NCBI RefSeq assembly: GCF_004297875.1
Contig: NZ_SCSK01000006.1
Span: 124,001 to 188,000 of the forward strand
DNA length: 64,000 bases
Reading direction: 5' to 3'
Source: Pandoraea sp.
Lineage (GTDB): Bacteria > Pseudomonadota > Gammaproteobacteria > Burkholderiales > Burkholderiaceae
The notes below the pieces were generated by a model, which was not told the DNA's origin, made no database searches, and saw nothing but the letters and a program-made list of their open reading frames with translations. Positions 48,473 to 60,486 of this stretch are shown here, in pieces; within the stretch, counting starts at the first letter, position 1; each line of letters begins with the position of its first letter. A program made the position numbers and the translations under genes.

Positions 48473-49145
48473 TCTAGCCCTCTTTGATCTCGATCACACC
48501 CTCCTGCCCACCGATAGCGACAAGGAATGGGGACGTTTTCTGGTGCGTATCGGCGCCGTCGACAAGATTGCCTACGCCCAGGCAAATGAAGCGTTTTACG
48601 CCGACTATCGGGCCGGCACGCTGGACATGCCAGCGTTCCTGCGCTTCGCGCTGGCGCCGTTGTCCCAGTATTCGCGCGCGCAGCTCGACGCCTGGCATGA
48701 CCAGTTCATGCAGGAGGTGATCCACCCCGCGATCCTGCCGTCCGCGCTGGCGCTACTCGATAGGCACCGAAGCGCCGGAGATCTGTGTGCCATTGTCACC
48801 GCCACGAATAGTTTCGTGACGCGACCGATCGCCAAACAACTGGGTGTCGAACATCTGATCGCGACCGAGCCGGCGACCGTCGACGGCACCCCGGGCGCGA
48901 GATTCAGCGGTGACTACCTTGGCACTCCCAGTTTCCGGGAGGGTAAAATCGTCCGGACCGAACAATGGCTGCGCCAACTCGGCAAGCGCTGGTCCGATTT
49001 CGAGCGCAGTTATTTTTACAGCGACTCGGCCAATGACATTCCTTTGATGGAAAAAGTGACCGATCCGATCGCGACCAACCCGGACGAGACCTTGCGAGCC
49101 GCCGCCCAACGGCGCGGCTGGCCCATCATCGAGCTGTTCCAATGA
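48465..49145 (+). CDS. HAD-IB family phosphatase
   Basis: SerB-like HAD hydrolase of 226 residues. Motif I is FDLDHTLL with D8 and D10; motif II is IVTATNSF; motif III Lys is in REGKIVR; motif IV is SDSANDIPLM. Substrates of this subfamily include phosphoserine-like and histidinol-phosphate-like compounds; here it is not assigned. The gene is linked to hda and pcnB in many beta-proteobacteria. It overlaps both neighbours (8 and 4 bases). Confidence 0.9.
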   Translation: MNNLALFDLDHTLLPTDSDKEWGRFLVRIGAVDKIAYAQANEAFYADYRAGTLDMPAFLRFALAPLSQYSRAQLDAWHDQFMQEVIHPAILPSALALLDRHRSAGDLCAIVTATNSFVTRPIAKQLGVEHLIATEPATVDGTPGARFSGDYLGTPSFREGKIVRTEQWLRQLGKRWSDFERSYFYSDSANDIPLMEKVTDPIATNPDETLRAAAQRRGWPIIELFQ

Positions 49146-50602
49146 TCAAAAAGCTCATCAACCGGCTGCTCGGCAAGGACAACGTCGACGATTCGCCCGA
49201 GCCACTCGCGATGCAGCCCAACATCATCGGGCACGCCACCCACGGTATCGACCCAAGTCTGATCTCACGCAACGCGGTACGCGTGACTGACACGCTGCAA
49301 CAAGCCGGGTATCAGGCATTTATCGTCGGCGGCGCGGTGCGCGACCTTCTGCTGGGCGTCGCGCCAAAGGACTTCGACGTCGCTACCAGCGCCACGCCCG
49401 AGCAGGTACAGCGTCTGTTTCGGCGCGCCCGCATTATCGGCCGGCGCTTTCAGATCGTGCACGTGCAGTTCGGCAACGAAATCATCGAAGTATCGACGTT
49501 TCGAGCGCAAGTCGATGCGCAGGACAGTGAGAAAATCGGCGCACACCGGCCAAAGCGCGGCGAGCTCGATCGCAAGACGCACGTGACCGACCAGAGCGGC
49601 CGGGTCTTGCGCGACAACGTGTGGGGTACCCAGACGGAGGATGCCGCCCGGCGTGACTTCACCGTCAATGCGATGTACTACGATCCGGCCACGCAAACGG
49701 TGCACGACTACCACCATGGCTGGGAGGACATCCGCGCTCGCGTCATGCGCATGATTGGCGATCCGACCACACGCTATCGCGAGGACCCGGTGCGCATGCT
49801 GCGCGTGGTGCGCTTTGCCGCCAAACTCGAATTCAGTATCGATCCGGCCACTCGCGCGCCGATCGAAGCGCTGGCGCCGCTCATCGACAACGTGCCGGCC
49901 GCGCGCCTGTTCGATGAGATGCTCAAATTGCTGCTATGCGGTCATGCCTGGCCCTGCGTACAGCGTCTGCGCGCCGAAGGCCTGCATCACGGCCTGCTGC
50001 CGTTGCTCGATGTCGTGCTGGAGCAGCCGATGGGCGAGAAATTCGTCGCGCTGGCATTGACCAATACCGACACGCGCATCCGCGCCGGCAAGCCGGTGTC
50101 GCCCGGATTCCTCTTTGCCGCGCTGCTATGGCACCTGGTGCTGGAAAAATGGCGTGCCTATCAGACCAGCGGCGAGTACCCGATCCCCGCCCTGCATCTG
50201 GCAATGAACGATGTGCTCGATGCACAGACCGAAAAGCTGGCGATCCAACGCCGCTTCACGGCCGACATGAAGGATATCTGGGGGTTGCAGTCACGTCTCG
50301 AGAAGCGGGTCGGCCGCACGCCGTTCCGCCTGCTCGAGCATCCGCGTTTTCGCGCCGGCTACGACTTCCTGTTGCTGCGTTGCGAGTCGGGTGAGCTGCC
50401 GCCGGAAGTCGGGCAATGGTGGACCGATTTCATTGCCGGCGACAACGCCGGGCGCGAAGTGCTGTTGGCGCACCCCCAGGCGGGCGCAGCTCCCGCCAAG
50501 CGCCGTCGACGCCCGCGCCGGCCGCGCAACAAAGTGGACGTCAGCGAAAATACCGCCGAACCGGTATCATCGTTGCAGCGAGACACAGGAAGCTCCTCAT
50601 GA
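49142..50602 (+). CDS. pcnB: Poly(A) polymerase I
   Basis: Adds 3' poly(A) tails that mark RNA for decay. It has 486 residues. The nucleotidyltransferase core has GGAVRD (63-68) and the metal pair in DFD (77-79), then RRARIIGRRFQIVHV and RRDFTVNAMYYDP. The C-terminus is Arg/Lys-rich (about 450-470), as in E. coli PcnB, and distinguishes it from the tRNA CCA-adding enzyme. It overlaps the HAD gene and folK by four bases each. Confidence 0.94.
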   Translation: MIKKLINRLLGKDNVDDSPEPLAMQPNIIGHATHGIDPSLISRNAVRVTDTLQQAGYQAFIVGGAVRDLLLGVAPKDFDVATSATPEQVQRLFRRARIIGRRFQIVHVQFGNEIIEVSTFRAQVDAQDSEKIGAHRPKRGELDRKTHVTDQSGRVLRDNVWGTQTEDAARRDFTVNAMYYDPATQTVHDYHHGWEDIRARVMRMIGDPTTRYREDPVRMLRVVRFAAKLEFSIDPATRAPIEALAPLIDNVPAARLFDEMLKLLLCGHAWPCVQRLRAEGLHHGLLPLLDVVLEQPMGEKFVALALTNTDTRIRAGKPVSPGFLFAALLWHLVLEKWRAYQTSGEYPIPALHLAMNDVLDAQTEKLAIQRRFTADMKDIWGLQSRLEKRVGRTPFRLLEHPRFRAGYDFLLLRCESGELPPEVGQWWTDFIAGDNAGREVLLAHPQAGAAPAKRRRRPRRPRNKVDVSENTAEPVSSLQRDTGSSS

Positions 50603-51114
50603 CGGTGGCTTATGTAGGGCTCGGCGCCAATCTGGGCGACGCCCGTCAAACCCTCAAAGACGCAGTGGTCTGCCTGGCCCAGCAGGCTGGCGTCACTATC
50701 GTGGCCCGCTCGCACCTGTATCACAGCGCGCCGGTCGATGCCGATGGCGCTGATTACTACAATTGCGTTGTCGCACTGGAGACTCGACTCTCGGCCCATC
50801 AACTGTTGCGACTGTGCCTGGACATCGAGCGGCAGTTCGGCCGCGAGCGCCCATATAAGCACGCCCCGCGCACGCTCGATCTGGACGTGCTGCTGTACGG
50901 CGACGAGCACATCGACGACACCGATCTTACCGTGCCGCACCCACGCATCGCCGCCCGCGCATTTGTCCTTTTGCCGCTCAATGATCTGCGCCCGGAGCTG
51001 GAAATCCCTGGGCACGGGCGCGTCACCGACCTGCTCGCGGGCGTGGCGGATCAACGTATCGAACGGGTAGCGCTATGCTGCTGTCCGAACAAGCGCGCCG
51101 CAAACACGAAGTAG
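50599..51114 (+). CDS. folK: 2-amino-4-hydroxy-6-hydroxymethyldihydropteridine pyrophosphokinase
   Basis: Folate pathway: transfers pyrophosphate from ATP to the pterin alcohol. It has 171 residues. YVGLGANLGD near the start, and the RTLDLDVLLYG and VPHPRIAARAFVLLPL signatures are all present. The start at ATG 50599 overlaps the pcnB stop by four bases. pabBC, another folate gene, lies 2 kb downstream on the other strand. Confidence 0.96.
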   Translation: MTVAYVGLGANLGDARQTLKDAVVCLAQQAGVTIVARSHLYHSAPVDADGADYYNCVVALETRLSAHQLLRLCLDIERQFGRERPYKHAPRTLDLDVLLYGDEHIDDTDLTVPHPRIAARAFVLLPLNDLRPELEIPGHGRVTDLLAGVADQRIERVALCCCPNKRAANTK

Positions 51115-51141
51115 CGTGAAGCCCATTTCGAGCCTGCGACC

Positions 51142-51795
51142 ATGAGACAAACGATACCGGCACGCTACCGCTACGTGGTGATCGAAGGGCCGATCGGCGC
51201 GGGCAAGACTTCGCTGGCGCGCAAACTTGCCGAACTGGGTGGCCACCGGATTCGGCTCGAAGACCCCGCCAGTAATCCATTTCTCGAGCGTTTCTACCGC
51301 GATAGCGCGCGCTTTGCGCTGCCAGCCCAACTCGCCTTCCTGCTCGAACGGGTCGAGGAGATGCGCGATATCGCCCAGCAGGAGATCGGCGGTAGCTCGC
51401 TGATTGCCGACTTCCTGCCGGAGAAGGACGCGCTTTTCGCGCGCTTGACGCTGGCCGACGACGAGCTCGCCCTGTACCGCGCGCTGAGCGCGCATATCGC
51501 GATGCCCCGTCGGATACCGGATCTGGTCATCTACCTTCAGGCCAGTCCGGAGGCACTCTTCTCGCGCATTCAAAAGCGTGCGATTCCGATGGAACTGCAG
51601 ATTTCGGATGCCTACCTGCGGGCGCTGTGCGAGATCTACAGCGAGTTTTTCTACCATTACGCGGCGGCGCCGGTACTCACGATCGATACCGAACATCTGA
51701 ATCCCGCCGAGAACGCACATGATTTCGACCTGTTGCTCGAGCGCATAGAGCACATGCGCGGACGCAAGGAAGTGTTCGTCAAAGGTACACGCTGA
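51142..51795 (+). CDS. Deoxynucleoside kinase
   Basis: Deoxyadenosine/deoxyguanosine kinase-type protein of 217 residues. The P-loop [12 protein letters not shown] is at 15-26; IADFLPEKD and [12 protein letters not shown] (LID-like Arg region) match the dNK family. It probably phosphorylates purine deoxynucleosides for salvage; the exact base is uncertain. It lies between folK and panB, as in other Burkholderiaceae. Confidence 0.88.
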   Translation: MRQTIPARYRYVVIEGPIGAGKTSLARKLAELGGHRIRLEDPASNPFLERFYRDSARFALPAQLAFLLERVEEMRDIAQQEIGGSSLIADFLPEKDALFARLTLADDELALYRALSAHIAMPRRIPDLVIYLQASPEALFSRIQKRAIPMELQISDAYLRALCEIYSEFFYHYAAAPVLTIDTEHLNPAENAHDFDLLLERIEHMRGRKEVFVKGTR

Positions 51796-51859
51796 GTCTT
51801 CTTTTTATCGAGACCGCGGACGGCTTCGCCGCTGCCGGTCGGTCCCTCGGGAGTTGATC

Positions 51860-52675
51860 ATGTCCTATCTGCAAGAGTCTGCCCGCAAGGCGGTCACCGT
51901 GCCCCGGTTGGCGCAGATGCGCGAACTCGGCGAGAAAATTGCCATGCTGACCTGCTATGACGCGAGTTTCGCGGCACTGCTCGACCGCGTCGGCGTTGAT
52001 GCGCTGTTGATCGGCGATTCCCTTGGCAATGTCCTGCAGGGCCACCGCACCACGCTGCCGGTCACCGTCGCCGACATCGCCTATCACACCGCCTGCGTGG
52101 CGCGCGGCAGCGAGACCGCCCTGATCATCGCGGATCTGCCGTTTGGCAGCTACGGTACCCCTGAGCAGGCATACGCCAGTGCGGTCACCGTGATGCAGGC
52201 CGGGGCGCAGATGATCAAGCTCGAAGGCGGCGCATGGCTGGCGCCAACCATACGCCTGCTGGTCGAACGCAGCATCCCGGTGTGTGCCCACCTGGGCCTG
52301 ATGCCCCAATCGGTGCATGCGATGGGCGGCTTCAAGGTGCAAGGAAAACATGACGCGGCGGCCAAATCGCTGCTGGACGATGCTCAGGCCGTGCAGAGCG
52401 CCGGGGCGCAATTGCTGGTACTCGAGGCGATTCCGGCCACGCTGGCGGCCGAGGTCACGGCGGCACTCACGATTCCGACCATCGGCATTGGCGCCGGGCC
52501 CGAGTGCTCCGGTCAGGTGCTGGTGCTGCACGACATGCTCGGCGTATTCCCAGGCAAGCGCCCGCGCTTCGTCCAGGATTTCATGGAAGGTCAGCCGAGC
52601 ATCGCGGCCGCCGTCGAGGCATACGTGCATGCGGTCAAGCAGGGCAGCTTCCCTGCGCCTGCCCACTGTTTCTAG
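51860..52675 (+). CDS. panB: 3-methyl-2-oxobutanoate hydroxymethyltransferase
   Basis: First committed step of pantothenate synthesis, using methylene-tetrahydrofolate. It has 271 residues. [23 protein letters not shown] (metal site), [10 protein letters not shown] and [20 protein letters not shown] are hallmarks. ATG 51860 with GGGAG upstream is preferred to a TTG two codons earlier. Its stop codon interleaves with that of pabBC on the other strand. panC is not in the window. Confidence 0.96.
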   Translation: MSYLQESARKAVTVPRLAQMRELGEKIAMLTCYDASFAALLDRVGVDALLIGDSLGNVLQGHRTTLPVTVADIAYHTACVARGSETALIIADLPFGSYGTPEQAYASAVTVMQAGAQMIKLEGGAWLAPTIRLLVERSIPVCAHLGLMPQSVHAMGGFKVQGKHDAAAKSLLDDAQAVQSAGAQLLVLEAIPATLAAEVTAALTIPTIGIGAGPECSGQVLVLHDMLGVFPGKRPRFVQDFMEGQPSIAAAVEAYVHAVKQGSFPAPAHCF

Positions 52676-54588
52676 CCGCCCAGCACCACGAGTTCGGCGG
52701 GCACCGCACCGCGCAACGCATTACAGATCATCAACGCCTGCGCGTTGAGCAGGTCGTCACGCGTGAGTACCGCCTCGCGCGCATTCCAGGCCGGATCGGC
52801 AAGCACGGCGCGGCGCATCACGCCGGGCAGCACGCCGCTCGACACTGGGGGAGTGAGCCAGGCCCCCTGCAGCTTGACGAATATGTTGCAGCGCGCGCCT
52901 TCGGTCAACTCGCCACGCTGATTGAAAAACAGCTGGTCGAAAGCGCCCAACGTCTCGGCCGCGCGCCAGGCCCGGTCGTACCGGGCCCGCACCGTGGTCT
53001 TGTGACGCAACCAAAGCGCGTCGCCATTGACCAAGGCCGCGGCGGGATCCAGCAAAACCTTGAGCCTGGCGGGTAGCGGCGTCAGCACGCCATGCGTGAG
53101 CGTGACGGCGCCGTCGCGTTGCAACGCAAGCCGCAATCGGCACGCGCGGCCGGCGGGCAATTCATTGCAGCGCGCCATCACAGCGGCGCGTACCGCTGCC
53201 GAATCGCAGATAAAACCGAAATACGCGGCCGATCGCTGCAGTCTCTCCAGATGCCAATCCAGATATCGCGCGCCCTCGGCGCGTGTGGCGTACATCGTCT
53301 CAAACAATGCGAATCCCGGGTCCATGGCGCTCAGAAAATTGGCCTTGAGACGACACTCGGCCCACTCGCTGTCGGCCTCGCTGTCGAGCACGATGCCCGC
53401 GCCCACGCCAAGTTGCCCGCGGCGCAATCCATCGGCGCGCGGTGCATCGAGCGTGAGTGTGCGGATCGCCACGCTCAGACAAAAGTCGCCCAGGGGCCCA
53501 GCGTTACGGGGCGAATCGAGCCAGCCGATCGCCCCGGTATACAGGCCGCGCGGCGTTTTCTCGAGGGCTTCGATCAACTGCATCGTGCGGTGCTTCGGGG
53601 CTCCGGTGATCGACCCGCAGGGAAATAGCGCGCGCAACACGTCCGCGAATCCGGTGCCTGACCGCAGGCGAGCCTGTACCGTCGAGGTCATTTGCAGAAC
53701 ATCGGCAAAGCGCTCGACGCAGAACAGCGCCGGCACACTCACTGATCCCGGCATGGCCAGTCGGCCGAGATCGTTGCGCAGCAGGTCGACGATCATCAGG
53801 TTCTCGGCCCGATTCTTTTCATCGGCGGCCAACTCGGCCGCCGCCGCGCGGTTGCACTCATTTTCGTGCGCTCCGGTATGGGCAGGAGCCGTGCCCTTCA
53901 TCGGACGCGCCGTCAGTACGCCATCGCGGTGTTGCACGAATAATTCCGGAGAGAGCGACAGGATGGCCCTGCCAGCGGAATTACCGGTGCTGCCGGCCTC
54001 ATCGGGCAGCATGATCAGCGCGCCAAACGGCACCGGCTGCCGAGCCCGCAAGCGCCGGTAGAGCGCAACGGGCGAGCCAAACGCGTCGAAATTCAGGCGG
54101 TACGTGTAATTGATCTGATAGCACTCGCCGGCGCGCAGCCATTGCTGGATGCGGTCGATCGCGTCGCCAAATTCGGCGCGCGACGTATCGGCCTGCAAGT
54201 CGCAAATGCCCGCAACGCCAAGCGCTGAAGGCAGCCCATCGGCAGAAATATCCTGCACCGGATCCTTGGCGGCGAGCCAGTCGTCGACCTCGTGCGCCTC
54301 GAGATGGCGGCAGTGCTCGAACAGCAAAAACACCAACTGGCCAGGCTGCGCCTCGGCACCCGCGCCGTGCATGCGCACACCAAACTCATAATCGATCAGA
54401 ACGACAGCGAAGCACCCCGAGTGCAGGGCATCCTGCACTTCTGCGCACACGGCGTCCAGGCCGCCCGGTGCCGCGCACGTGACCCGGCGTATCAGGCCGG
54501 TATACAGCCGCGAGCGCGCCGCGCCGGCGCCATCGCCACTATCGTCGAGCAACGCAAAGCCGGCTTCGTGCGAGTAGCCGCCACTCAT
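52672..54588 (-). CDS. pabBC: Fused aminodeoxychorismate synthase component I / aminodeoxychorismate lyase
   Basis: Makes 4-aminobenzoate for folate. It has 638 residues. The PabB half (about 1-420) includes ARPMKGT with K231, [23 protein letters not shown] and [16 protein letters not shown]. The PabC half (about 425-638) is a type IV PLP enzyme with the PLP lysine K530 in LRHKTT, and [17 protein letters not shown]. The fusion is known in proteobacteria. The start overlaps the dnaJ stop by four bases (ATGA), so it is tied to the heat-shock message. Confidence 0.93.
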   Translation of the reverse strand: MSGGYSHEAGFALLDDSGDGAGAARSRLYTGLIRRVTCAAPGGLDAVCAEVQDALHSGCFAVVLIDYEFGVRMHGAGAEAQPGQLVFLLFEHCRHLEAHEVDDWLAAKDPVQDISADGLPSALGVAGICDLQADTSRAEFGDAIDRIQQWLRAGECYQINYTYRLNFDAFGSPVALYRRLRARQPVPFGALIMLPDEAGSTGNSAGRAILSLSPELFVQHRDGVLTARPMKGTAPAHTGAHENECNRAAAAELAADEKNRAENLMIVDLLRNDLGRLAMPGSVSVPALFCVERFADVLQMTSTVQARLRSGTGFADVLRALFPCGSITGAPKHRTMQLIEALEKTPRGLYTGAIGWLDSPRNAGPLGDFCLSVAIRTLTLDAPRADGLRRGQLGVGAGIVLDSEADSEWAECRLKANFLSAMDPGFALFETMYATRAEGARYLDWHLERLQRSAAYFGFICDSAAVRAAVMARCNELPAGRACRLRLALQRDGAVTLTHGVLTPLPARLKVLLDPAAALVNGDALWLRHKTTVRARYDRAWRAAETLGAFDQLFFNQRGELTEGARCNIFVKLQGAWLTPPVSSGVLPGVMRRAVLADPAWNAREAVLTRDDLLNAQALMICNALRGAVPAELVVLGG

Positions 54589-55721
54589 TCAAAGAACTGC
54601 TTGACGCGGTCGAACCAGCCCTTGCTTTGCGGGCTATGCCGCGCACCGCCTTCAGTCAGGGATTTCTCGAAGTTGCGCAACATCTCTTTCTGCGGATCGG
54701 TCAGTTTGACGGGAGTCTCAACCTGCACGTGAACGTACAGATCACCAGGATAACTCGAACGAACACCGCGAATTCCCTTGCCGCGCAAGCGGAAGGTTTT
54801 GCCCGTCTGCGTGCCCTCGGGCACGGCGAACGTCGCTTTGCCGTGCAGCGTCGGCACGTCGATATCGCCGCCGAGCGCCGCCGTGGCAAATGAGATGGGC
54901 ATCTGGCAATGCAGATCGTCGCCGTCACGTTCAAAAACGTCGTGGGCCTTGATATGAATTTCTACGTATAGATCGCCGGCCGGCCCACCGTTGACGCCCG
55001 GTTCGCCGTTGCCGGACAGCCGGATGCGCATGCCGTCCTCGATCCCGGCCGGAATTTTGACTTCGAGCGTCTTGGTTTTCTTGATCTTGCCGACACCATG
55101 GCAGGTGCCGCACGGATCGGGAATATACGAACCGGTGCCGTGGCATTTCGGGCAGGTTTGCTGAATGCTGAAGAAGCCCTGCGACATGCGCACGGCGCCG
55201 GAGCCGCCGCAGGTCGGGCAGGTTTCCGGCTTGGTGCCGGGCTTCGCGCCGCTGCCATGGCACACTTCGCAGTTATCCCAGCCGGGCACGCGAATTTGTG
55301 TCTCGAAGCCGTTGGCAGCCTGCTCCAGTGTGATCTCCATGTTGTAGCGCAAATCGGCGCCACGATAGACTTGCGGGCCGCCGCGCCCTCGCCCGCCTTG
55401 CGCGCCGCCGCCGAAGATATCGCCGAAGATGTCGCCGAATGCATCGGCAAACCCGCCAAAGCCCTGCGCGCCGCCTGCGGCTCCCGCCATATTGGGATCG
55501 ACGCCCGCATGACCATACTGGTCATAGGCCGCCCGCTTTTCCGGGTCGCTGAGCATCTCGTAGGCTTCTTTGGCCTCCTTGAACTTCTCTTCGGCATCCT
55601 TGCTATCTGGATTGCGGTCCGGGTGATACTTCATCGCAAGCTTGCGATAGACCTTTTTGATCTCGTCGTCGCTCGCGTTTTTCGCTACGCCCAGAATCTC
55701 GTAATAGTCACGTTTGGCCAT
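54585..55721 (-). CDS. dnaJ: Chaperone protein DnaJ
   Basis: Hsp40 co-chaperone that loads substrates on DnaK. It has 378 residues: J domain with H33-P34-D35, a Gly/Phe-rich linker (about 75-120), a zinc domain with four CxxCxGxG repeats ([32 protein letters not shown]) and the C-terminal substrate domains. It follows dnaK after a 113-bp gap holding a terminator-like hairpin and is coupled to pabBC. Confidence 0.98.
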   Translation of the reverse strand: MAKRDYYEILGVAKNASDDEIKKVYRKLAMKYHPDRNPDSKDAEEKFKEAKEAYEMLSDPEKRAAYDQYGHAGVDPNMAGAAGGAQGFGGFADAFGDIFGDIFGGGAQGGRGRGGPQVYRGADLRYNMEITLEQAANGFETQIRVPGWDNCEVCHGSGAKPGTKPETCPTCGGSGAVRMSQGFFSIQQTCPKCHGTGSYIPDPCGTCHGVGKIKKTKTLEVKIPAGIEDGMRIRLSGNGEPGVNGGPAGDLYVEIHIKAHDVFERDGDDLHCQMPISFATAALGGDIDVPTLHGKATFAVPEGTQTGKTFRLRGKGIRGVRSSYPGDLYVHVQVETPVKLTDPQKEMLRNFEKSLTEGGARHSPQSKGWFDRVKQFFE

Positions 55722-55756
55722 ATTCGTTCCACTTGTACTGCACGTCCCTCATAGGC

Positions 55757-55790
55757 AAAAAGCCGGGTCGGGCTTGCGCCTGAACCCGGC
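55757..55790 (-). terminator. Terminator-like hairpin between dnaK and dnaJ
   Basis: On the minus strand GCCGGGT (55790-55784) pairs with ACCCGGC (55768-55762), with an inner GGC/GCC helix, followed by five T. It may partially end transcription so that DnaK is made in excess over DnaJ. Confidence 0.75.
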
Positions 55791-55834
55791 CGGCACGCGC
55801 CGCGGCTTTTCACCGCGACGCAGCGCATGCATGC

Positions 55835-57766
<1,932 letters not shown>

Positions 57767-57828
57767 GCTTTCTTTCTCCTAACCTATGTTCGTTTGGGGG
57801 GTGCCCCGTCAATGCCAATCTGACGCGA

Positions 57829-57856
57829 ATATGCGTGCCGCGCCGCGTTTTTCAAG
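57829..57856 (-). promoter_or_regulatory. Candidate sigma-32 promoter of dnaK
   Basis: On the minus strand a perfect CTTGAAA (57856-57850) is followed after 14 bp by CGCATAT (57835-57829), close to the CCCCATNT heat-shock -10. The start would lie about 55 bp before the dnaK ATG. Confidence 0.6.
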
Positions 57857-57907
57857 AGTTTTCGTGCTTATTCGCATGACGCGGGACGGCCGCAGAGCCG
57901 CGCGCTT

Positions 57908-58471
57908 TTATTTGCCCTGGGCCACCGTTACCAGCGCCGGGCGCAGCACACGATCGGCGATCAGATAGCCTTTTTGCAGCACCGCCACCACCGTATTGGG
58001 CTCCTGCTGTTCGGCCGCCGGTACCATGGAAATCGCTTGGTGTTGGTGCGGATCGAATTTCGCGCCAACCGGGTCGATCACCTTGACGCGGCTCTTTTCG
58101 AATGCCGCCAGCAACTGGCGCAAGGTCAGCTCGACACCCTCGCGCACCTTGGCGACGTCGCTCGAGGTGTCGGCCAAGGCGGCCTCCAGGCTGTCGGCGA
58201 CCGGCAGAAGATGTTCGGCGAAGCTCTCCACCGCAAATTTGTGCGCCTTCGCAATATCCTCATGCGCGCGACGCCGCACGTTCTCGCTTTCCGCCTTGGT
58301 TCGCAACAGTTGATCGTAGTACTCGTCGGCTTTGGCCTGCACCATCGCCAGTTGCTCTTCCAGGGTCGCTACCGGGGCGGCCGACGTGGTCTCGGGCGAC
58401 GCAGCGGGTTGCTGCGCGGCCGCATCCTGCGGCGTCGCCTGCTCTTCCGAGGTCTTGTGCTGATCTTTCAT
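57908..58471 (-). CDS. grpE: Nucleotide exchange factor GrpE
   Basis: Releases ADP from DnaK. It has 187 residues: a disordered Gln/Ala-rich N-terminus (1-35), a long coiled-coil helix (about 36-90) and a C-terminal beta domain with [13 protein letters not shown] and [17 protein letters not shown]. It is the first gene of the grpE-dnaK-dnaJ run, behind a strong sigma-32-type promoter. Confidence 0.97.
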   Translation of the reverse strand: MKDQHKTSEEQATPQDAAAQQPAASPETTSAAPVATLEEQLAMVQAKADEYYDQLLRTKAESENVRRRAHEDIAKAHKFAVESFAEHLLPVADSLEAALADTSSDVAKVREGVELTLRQLLAAFEKSRVKVIDPVGAKFDPHQHQAISMVPAAEQQEPNTVVAVLQKGYLIADRVLRPALVTVAQGK

Positions 58472-58557
58472 AAGTCGGTCAAATAACAGAAAAAAAAGGC
58501 CCTAATGCGTCAGAGTCACGCACTTCTTCGGGCAAAAAGCCCGCCAATGCTGCATGC

Positions 58558-58588
58558 ATAATGGGGGTGTCCGGCGCTATTTCAAGGG
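58558..58588 (-). promoter_or_regulatory. Sigma-32 promoter of grpE
   Basis: On the minus strand CCCTTGAAA (58588-58580) and CCCCCATTAT (58567-58558) are separated by 12 bp, a near-perfect heat-shock promoter. It lies about 90 bp before the grpE ATG. Confidence 0.85.
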
Positions 58589-58730
58589 GTGCCGCGCCGT
58601 GTGCAGAGCGGGCAACATCCGGTTACACGCCTTACGAATACGCTATTGTACCGGTCCGATGGCGCGCATAAGATCAAAACCAAATCCTGGCGCCCTTTGT
58701 GGGCGAGCCAGCTCGGTAAAGGAGTTCGCC

Positions 58731-58988
58731 ATGAAAGTGCCGCTAGCCGTCTTTTTTGTGCTTGCGCTGGTTACCGCCGGAACCGCTACGATTTGTCTGT
58801 CCGGTGCAGTCACGACCCGCACGACGGAATATGGGACCGTCAATGCTGTCTTTCACGATTGGCTGGGCCGGCCGGCACACCGCACGCCCGTTCGCCACTC
58901 ATTCGTCGTGTTCGATAAGGCGCACCATACGGCGTCGATCCCGTTTCGTCGGACGGCCCTGGATGACGGCCGCGGGCTCTCGGTATAA
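58731..58988 (+). CDS. Small protein of unknown function, overlapping hslR antisense
   Basis: Open frame of 85 codons with a strong AAGGAG seven bases before the ATG. The N-terminus (MKVPLAVFFVLALVTAG) is a signal peptide or membrane anchor; the rest is a polar, basic segment of about 60 residues with no motif I recognise. Its last 90 bases are antisense to the 3' end of hslR. It faces away from grpE. The ribosome-binding site and signal-like start support a real gene; the absence of known relatives and the overlap weaken it. Confidence 0.55.
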   Translation: MKVPLAVFFVLALVTAGTATICLSGAVTTRTTEYGTVNAVFHDWLGRPAHRTPVRHSFVVFDKAHHTASIPFRRTALDDGRGLSV

Positions 58989-59309
58989 GCGCCGCCGTTC
59001 GCCCTCCTCGGCCCGCCTCAAGCGGCTCTCTTCCGATTCTTCATAGAGTGCCTGTGCCACGAGAGCCGCGCCGCGAACTTCCGCGATGGCGCGCACCGTC
59101 ACCTGCCATTGGGTGCTGCCGTTGTCGATCTGGAGTATGTCGCCTGGTCTCACCTCGCGTGCCGGCTTGCAGCGCTGGCCGTTGTACAGTATGCGCCCTT
59201 TGTCGACCGCCTGCGTGGCGAGGCTGCGCGTCTTGAAAAAGCGCGCGGCCCACAGCCATTTGTCGATGCGCGTCGCGGCGCCGGGGCTGCTGTCGATCTT
59301 GACGGTCAA
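58899..59309 (-). CDS. hslR: S4-domain heat-shock protein Hsp15 (HslR)
   Basis: RNA-binding protein of 136 residues that, in E. coli, rescues stalled 50S subunits still carrying nascent-chain tRNA. The S4 domain (about 13-75) reads [18 protein letters not shown]; the tail is Arg/Glu-rich. A TTG start at 59309 overlaps the hemH stop (TTGA) and has GGAG upstream; no ATG or GTG gives a better start. Its 3' end overlaps a small opposite-strand gene by 90 bases. Confidence 0.9.
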   Translation of the reverse strand: MTVKIDSSPGAATRIDKWLWAARFFKTRSLATQAVDKGRILYNGQRCKPAREVRPGDILQIDNGSTQWQVTVRAIAEVRGAALVAQALYEESEESRLRRAEEGERRRLYREPAAVIQGRPTKRDRRRMVRLIEHDE

Positions 59310-60409
59310 TCGCGCGCTCCGTGCGCCTCGGCCCGCGCGCGGCTACGTTCGAGCGCAGCCGCATCCGGCTGCCGAATCGGCCAGCCCTGCAAATGCAGCG
59401 CGGCGATTTCGCCCAGCGCGGTGATCCAGGCCGGCGCGGTATTCATACAGGGAATAAAGTGGAACGTTTTACCGCCGGCCGCCAGAAACTGTCGACGCCC
59501 CTCGATATTGATTTCTTCGAGCGTCTCGAGGCAATCCGAGGTAAACCCCGGGCAGAACACGTCAACGCGTCCCACCCCGGTCTTGCCCAGTTCAACCAGC
59601 GTCGGCGCGGTATACGGTTGCAGCCACTCGGCCTTGCCGAAGCGCGACTGGAAAGTGGTCTGACACACTGTGTCGTTCAGACCAAGCGCGGCGCTCAGCA
59701 AACGCCCGGTTTTCTGGCATTCGCAATGATAGGGGTCGCCCAGATCGAGCGTGCGGCGCGGCACGCCATGAAAACTGAGCAACAAGCGCTCGCCAGCCGA
59801 GAAATCCGGACGCCCGTGCTGGACCCAATAGCCCTCGACCTGCTGACGCAGTGCCTCGATATAGGCTGGGTGATCGTGATAGTGCTTGACGGTGCGCAGC
59901 CCCGGCTGGTTGCGCAGTCGCGCGGCCACGCGAAAAGCGGCATCGAAAGCCGTCGCTGTGGTGCTGCTCGAGTACTGTGGGTAAAGCGGCAGCAGCAGGA
60001 TTTGCTCTGCGCCCGCCTGGCGCAGTTGCCGGATTTTTTCCGCAATGCCCGGATTGCCGTAGCGCATCGCGTAGTCCACGATCACATCGTAATCGTTGGC
60101 CTGCAGCAGTTTTTGCACCGCAGCGGCCTGCTGCTCGGTATTGACCTTGAGCGGCGAGCCGTTATGCGCCCAGATCGACGCGTATTTGTGCGCCGACTGG
60201 CGGCCGCGCAACGGCAAAATCACCAGCCTCAACAACGGCTGCCATAGCGCCGCGGGAATTTCCACCACACGCGTGTCGGACAGAAATTCCTTCAAATAGC
60301 GTCTGACAGCCCCTGGCCGGGGCGCGTCGGGCGTGCCCAAATTGATAAGCAGCACTGCGGTCCTGCCGGGCTGGCCATGATGATGTACGGGTTCTTGGTC
60401 GAAATGCAT
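59306..60409 (-). CDS. hemH: Ferrochelatase
   Basis: Inserts Fe2+ into protoporphyrin IX, the last step of haem synthesis. It has 367 residues. [11 protein letters not shown] near the start, [23 protein letters not shown] with the catalytic His, [16 protein letters not shown] and the [15 protein letters not shown] signature are all present. ATG 60409 is preferred to a GTG three codons earlier. It is coupled to hslR. Confidence 0.96.
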   Translation of the reverse strand: MHFDQEPVHHHGQPGRTAVLLINLGTPDAPRPGAVRRYLKEFLSDTRVVEIPAALWQPLLRLVILPLRGRQSAHKYASIWAHNGSPLKVNTEQQAAAVQKLLQANDYDVIVDYAMRYGNPGIAEKIRQLRQAGAEQILLLPLYPQYSSSTTATAFDAAFRVAARLRNQPGLRTVKHYHDHPAYIEALRQQVEGYWVQHGRPDFSAGERLLLSFHGVPRRTLDLGDPYHCECQKTGRLLSAALGLNDTVCQTTFQSRFGKAEWLQPYTAPTLVELGKTGVGRVDVFCPGFTSDCLETLEEINIEGRRQFLAAGGKTFHFIPCMNTAPAWITALGEIAALHLQGWPIRQPDAAALERSRARAEAHGARD

Positions 60410-60454
60410 GAGCCTCACTTTACCGCAAATTGCAATTTATACGCATCCGGAACA

Positions 60455-60481
60455 CCGGCGGCCCCGCCAACGGGCCGCCGG
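60455..60481 (-). repeat. GC-rich hairpin after the FecR/DUF6600 gene
   Basis: A perfect 10-bp stem (60455-60464 with 60472-60481) lies just past the stop codon. No T-run follows, so termination would be incomplete. Confidence 0.6.
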
Positions 60482-60486
60482 CTTGC

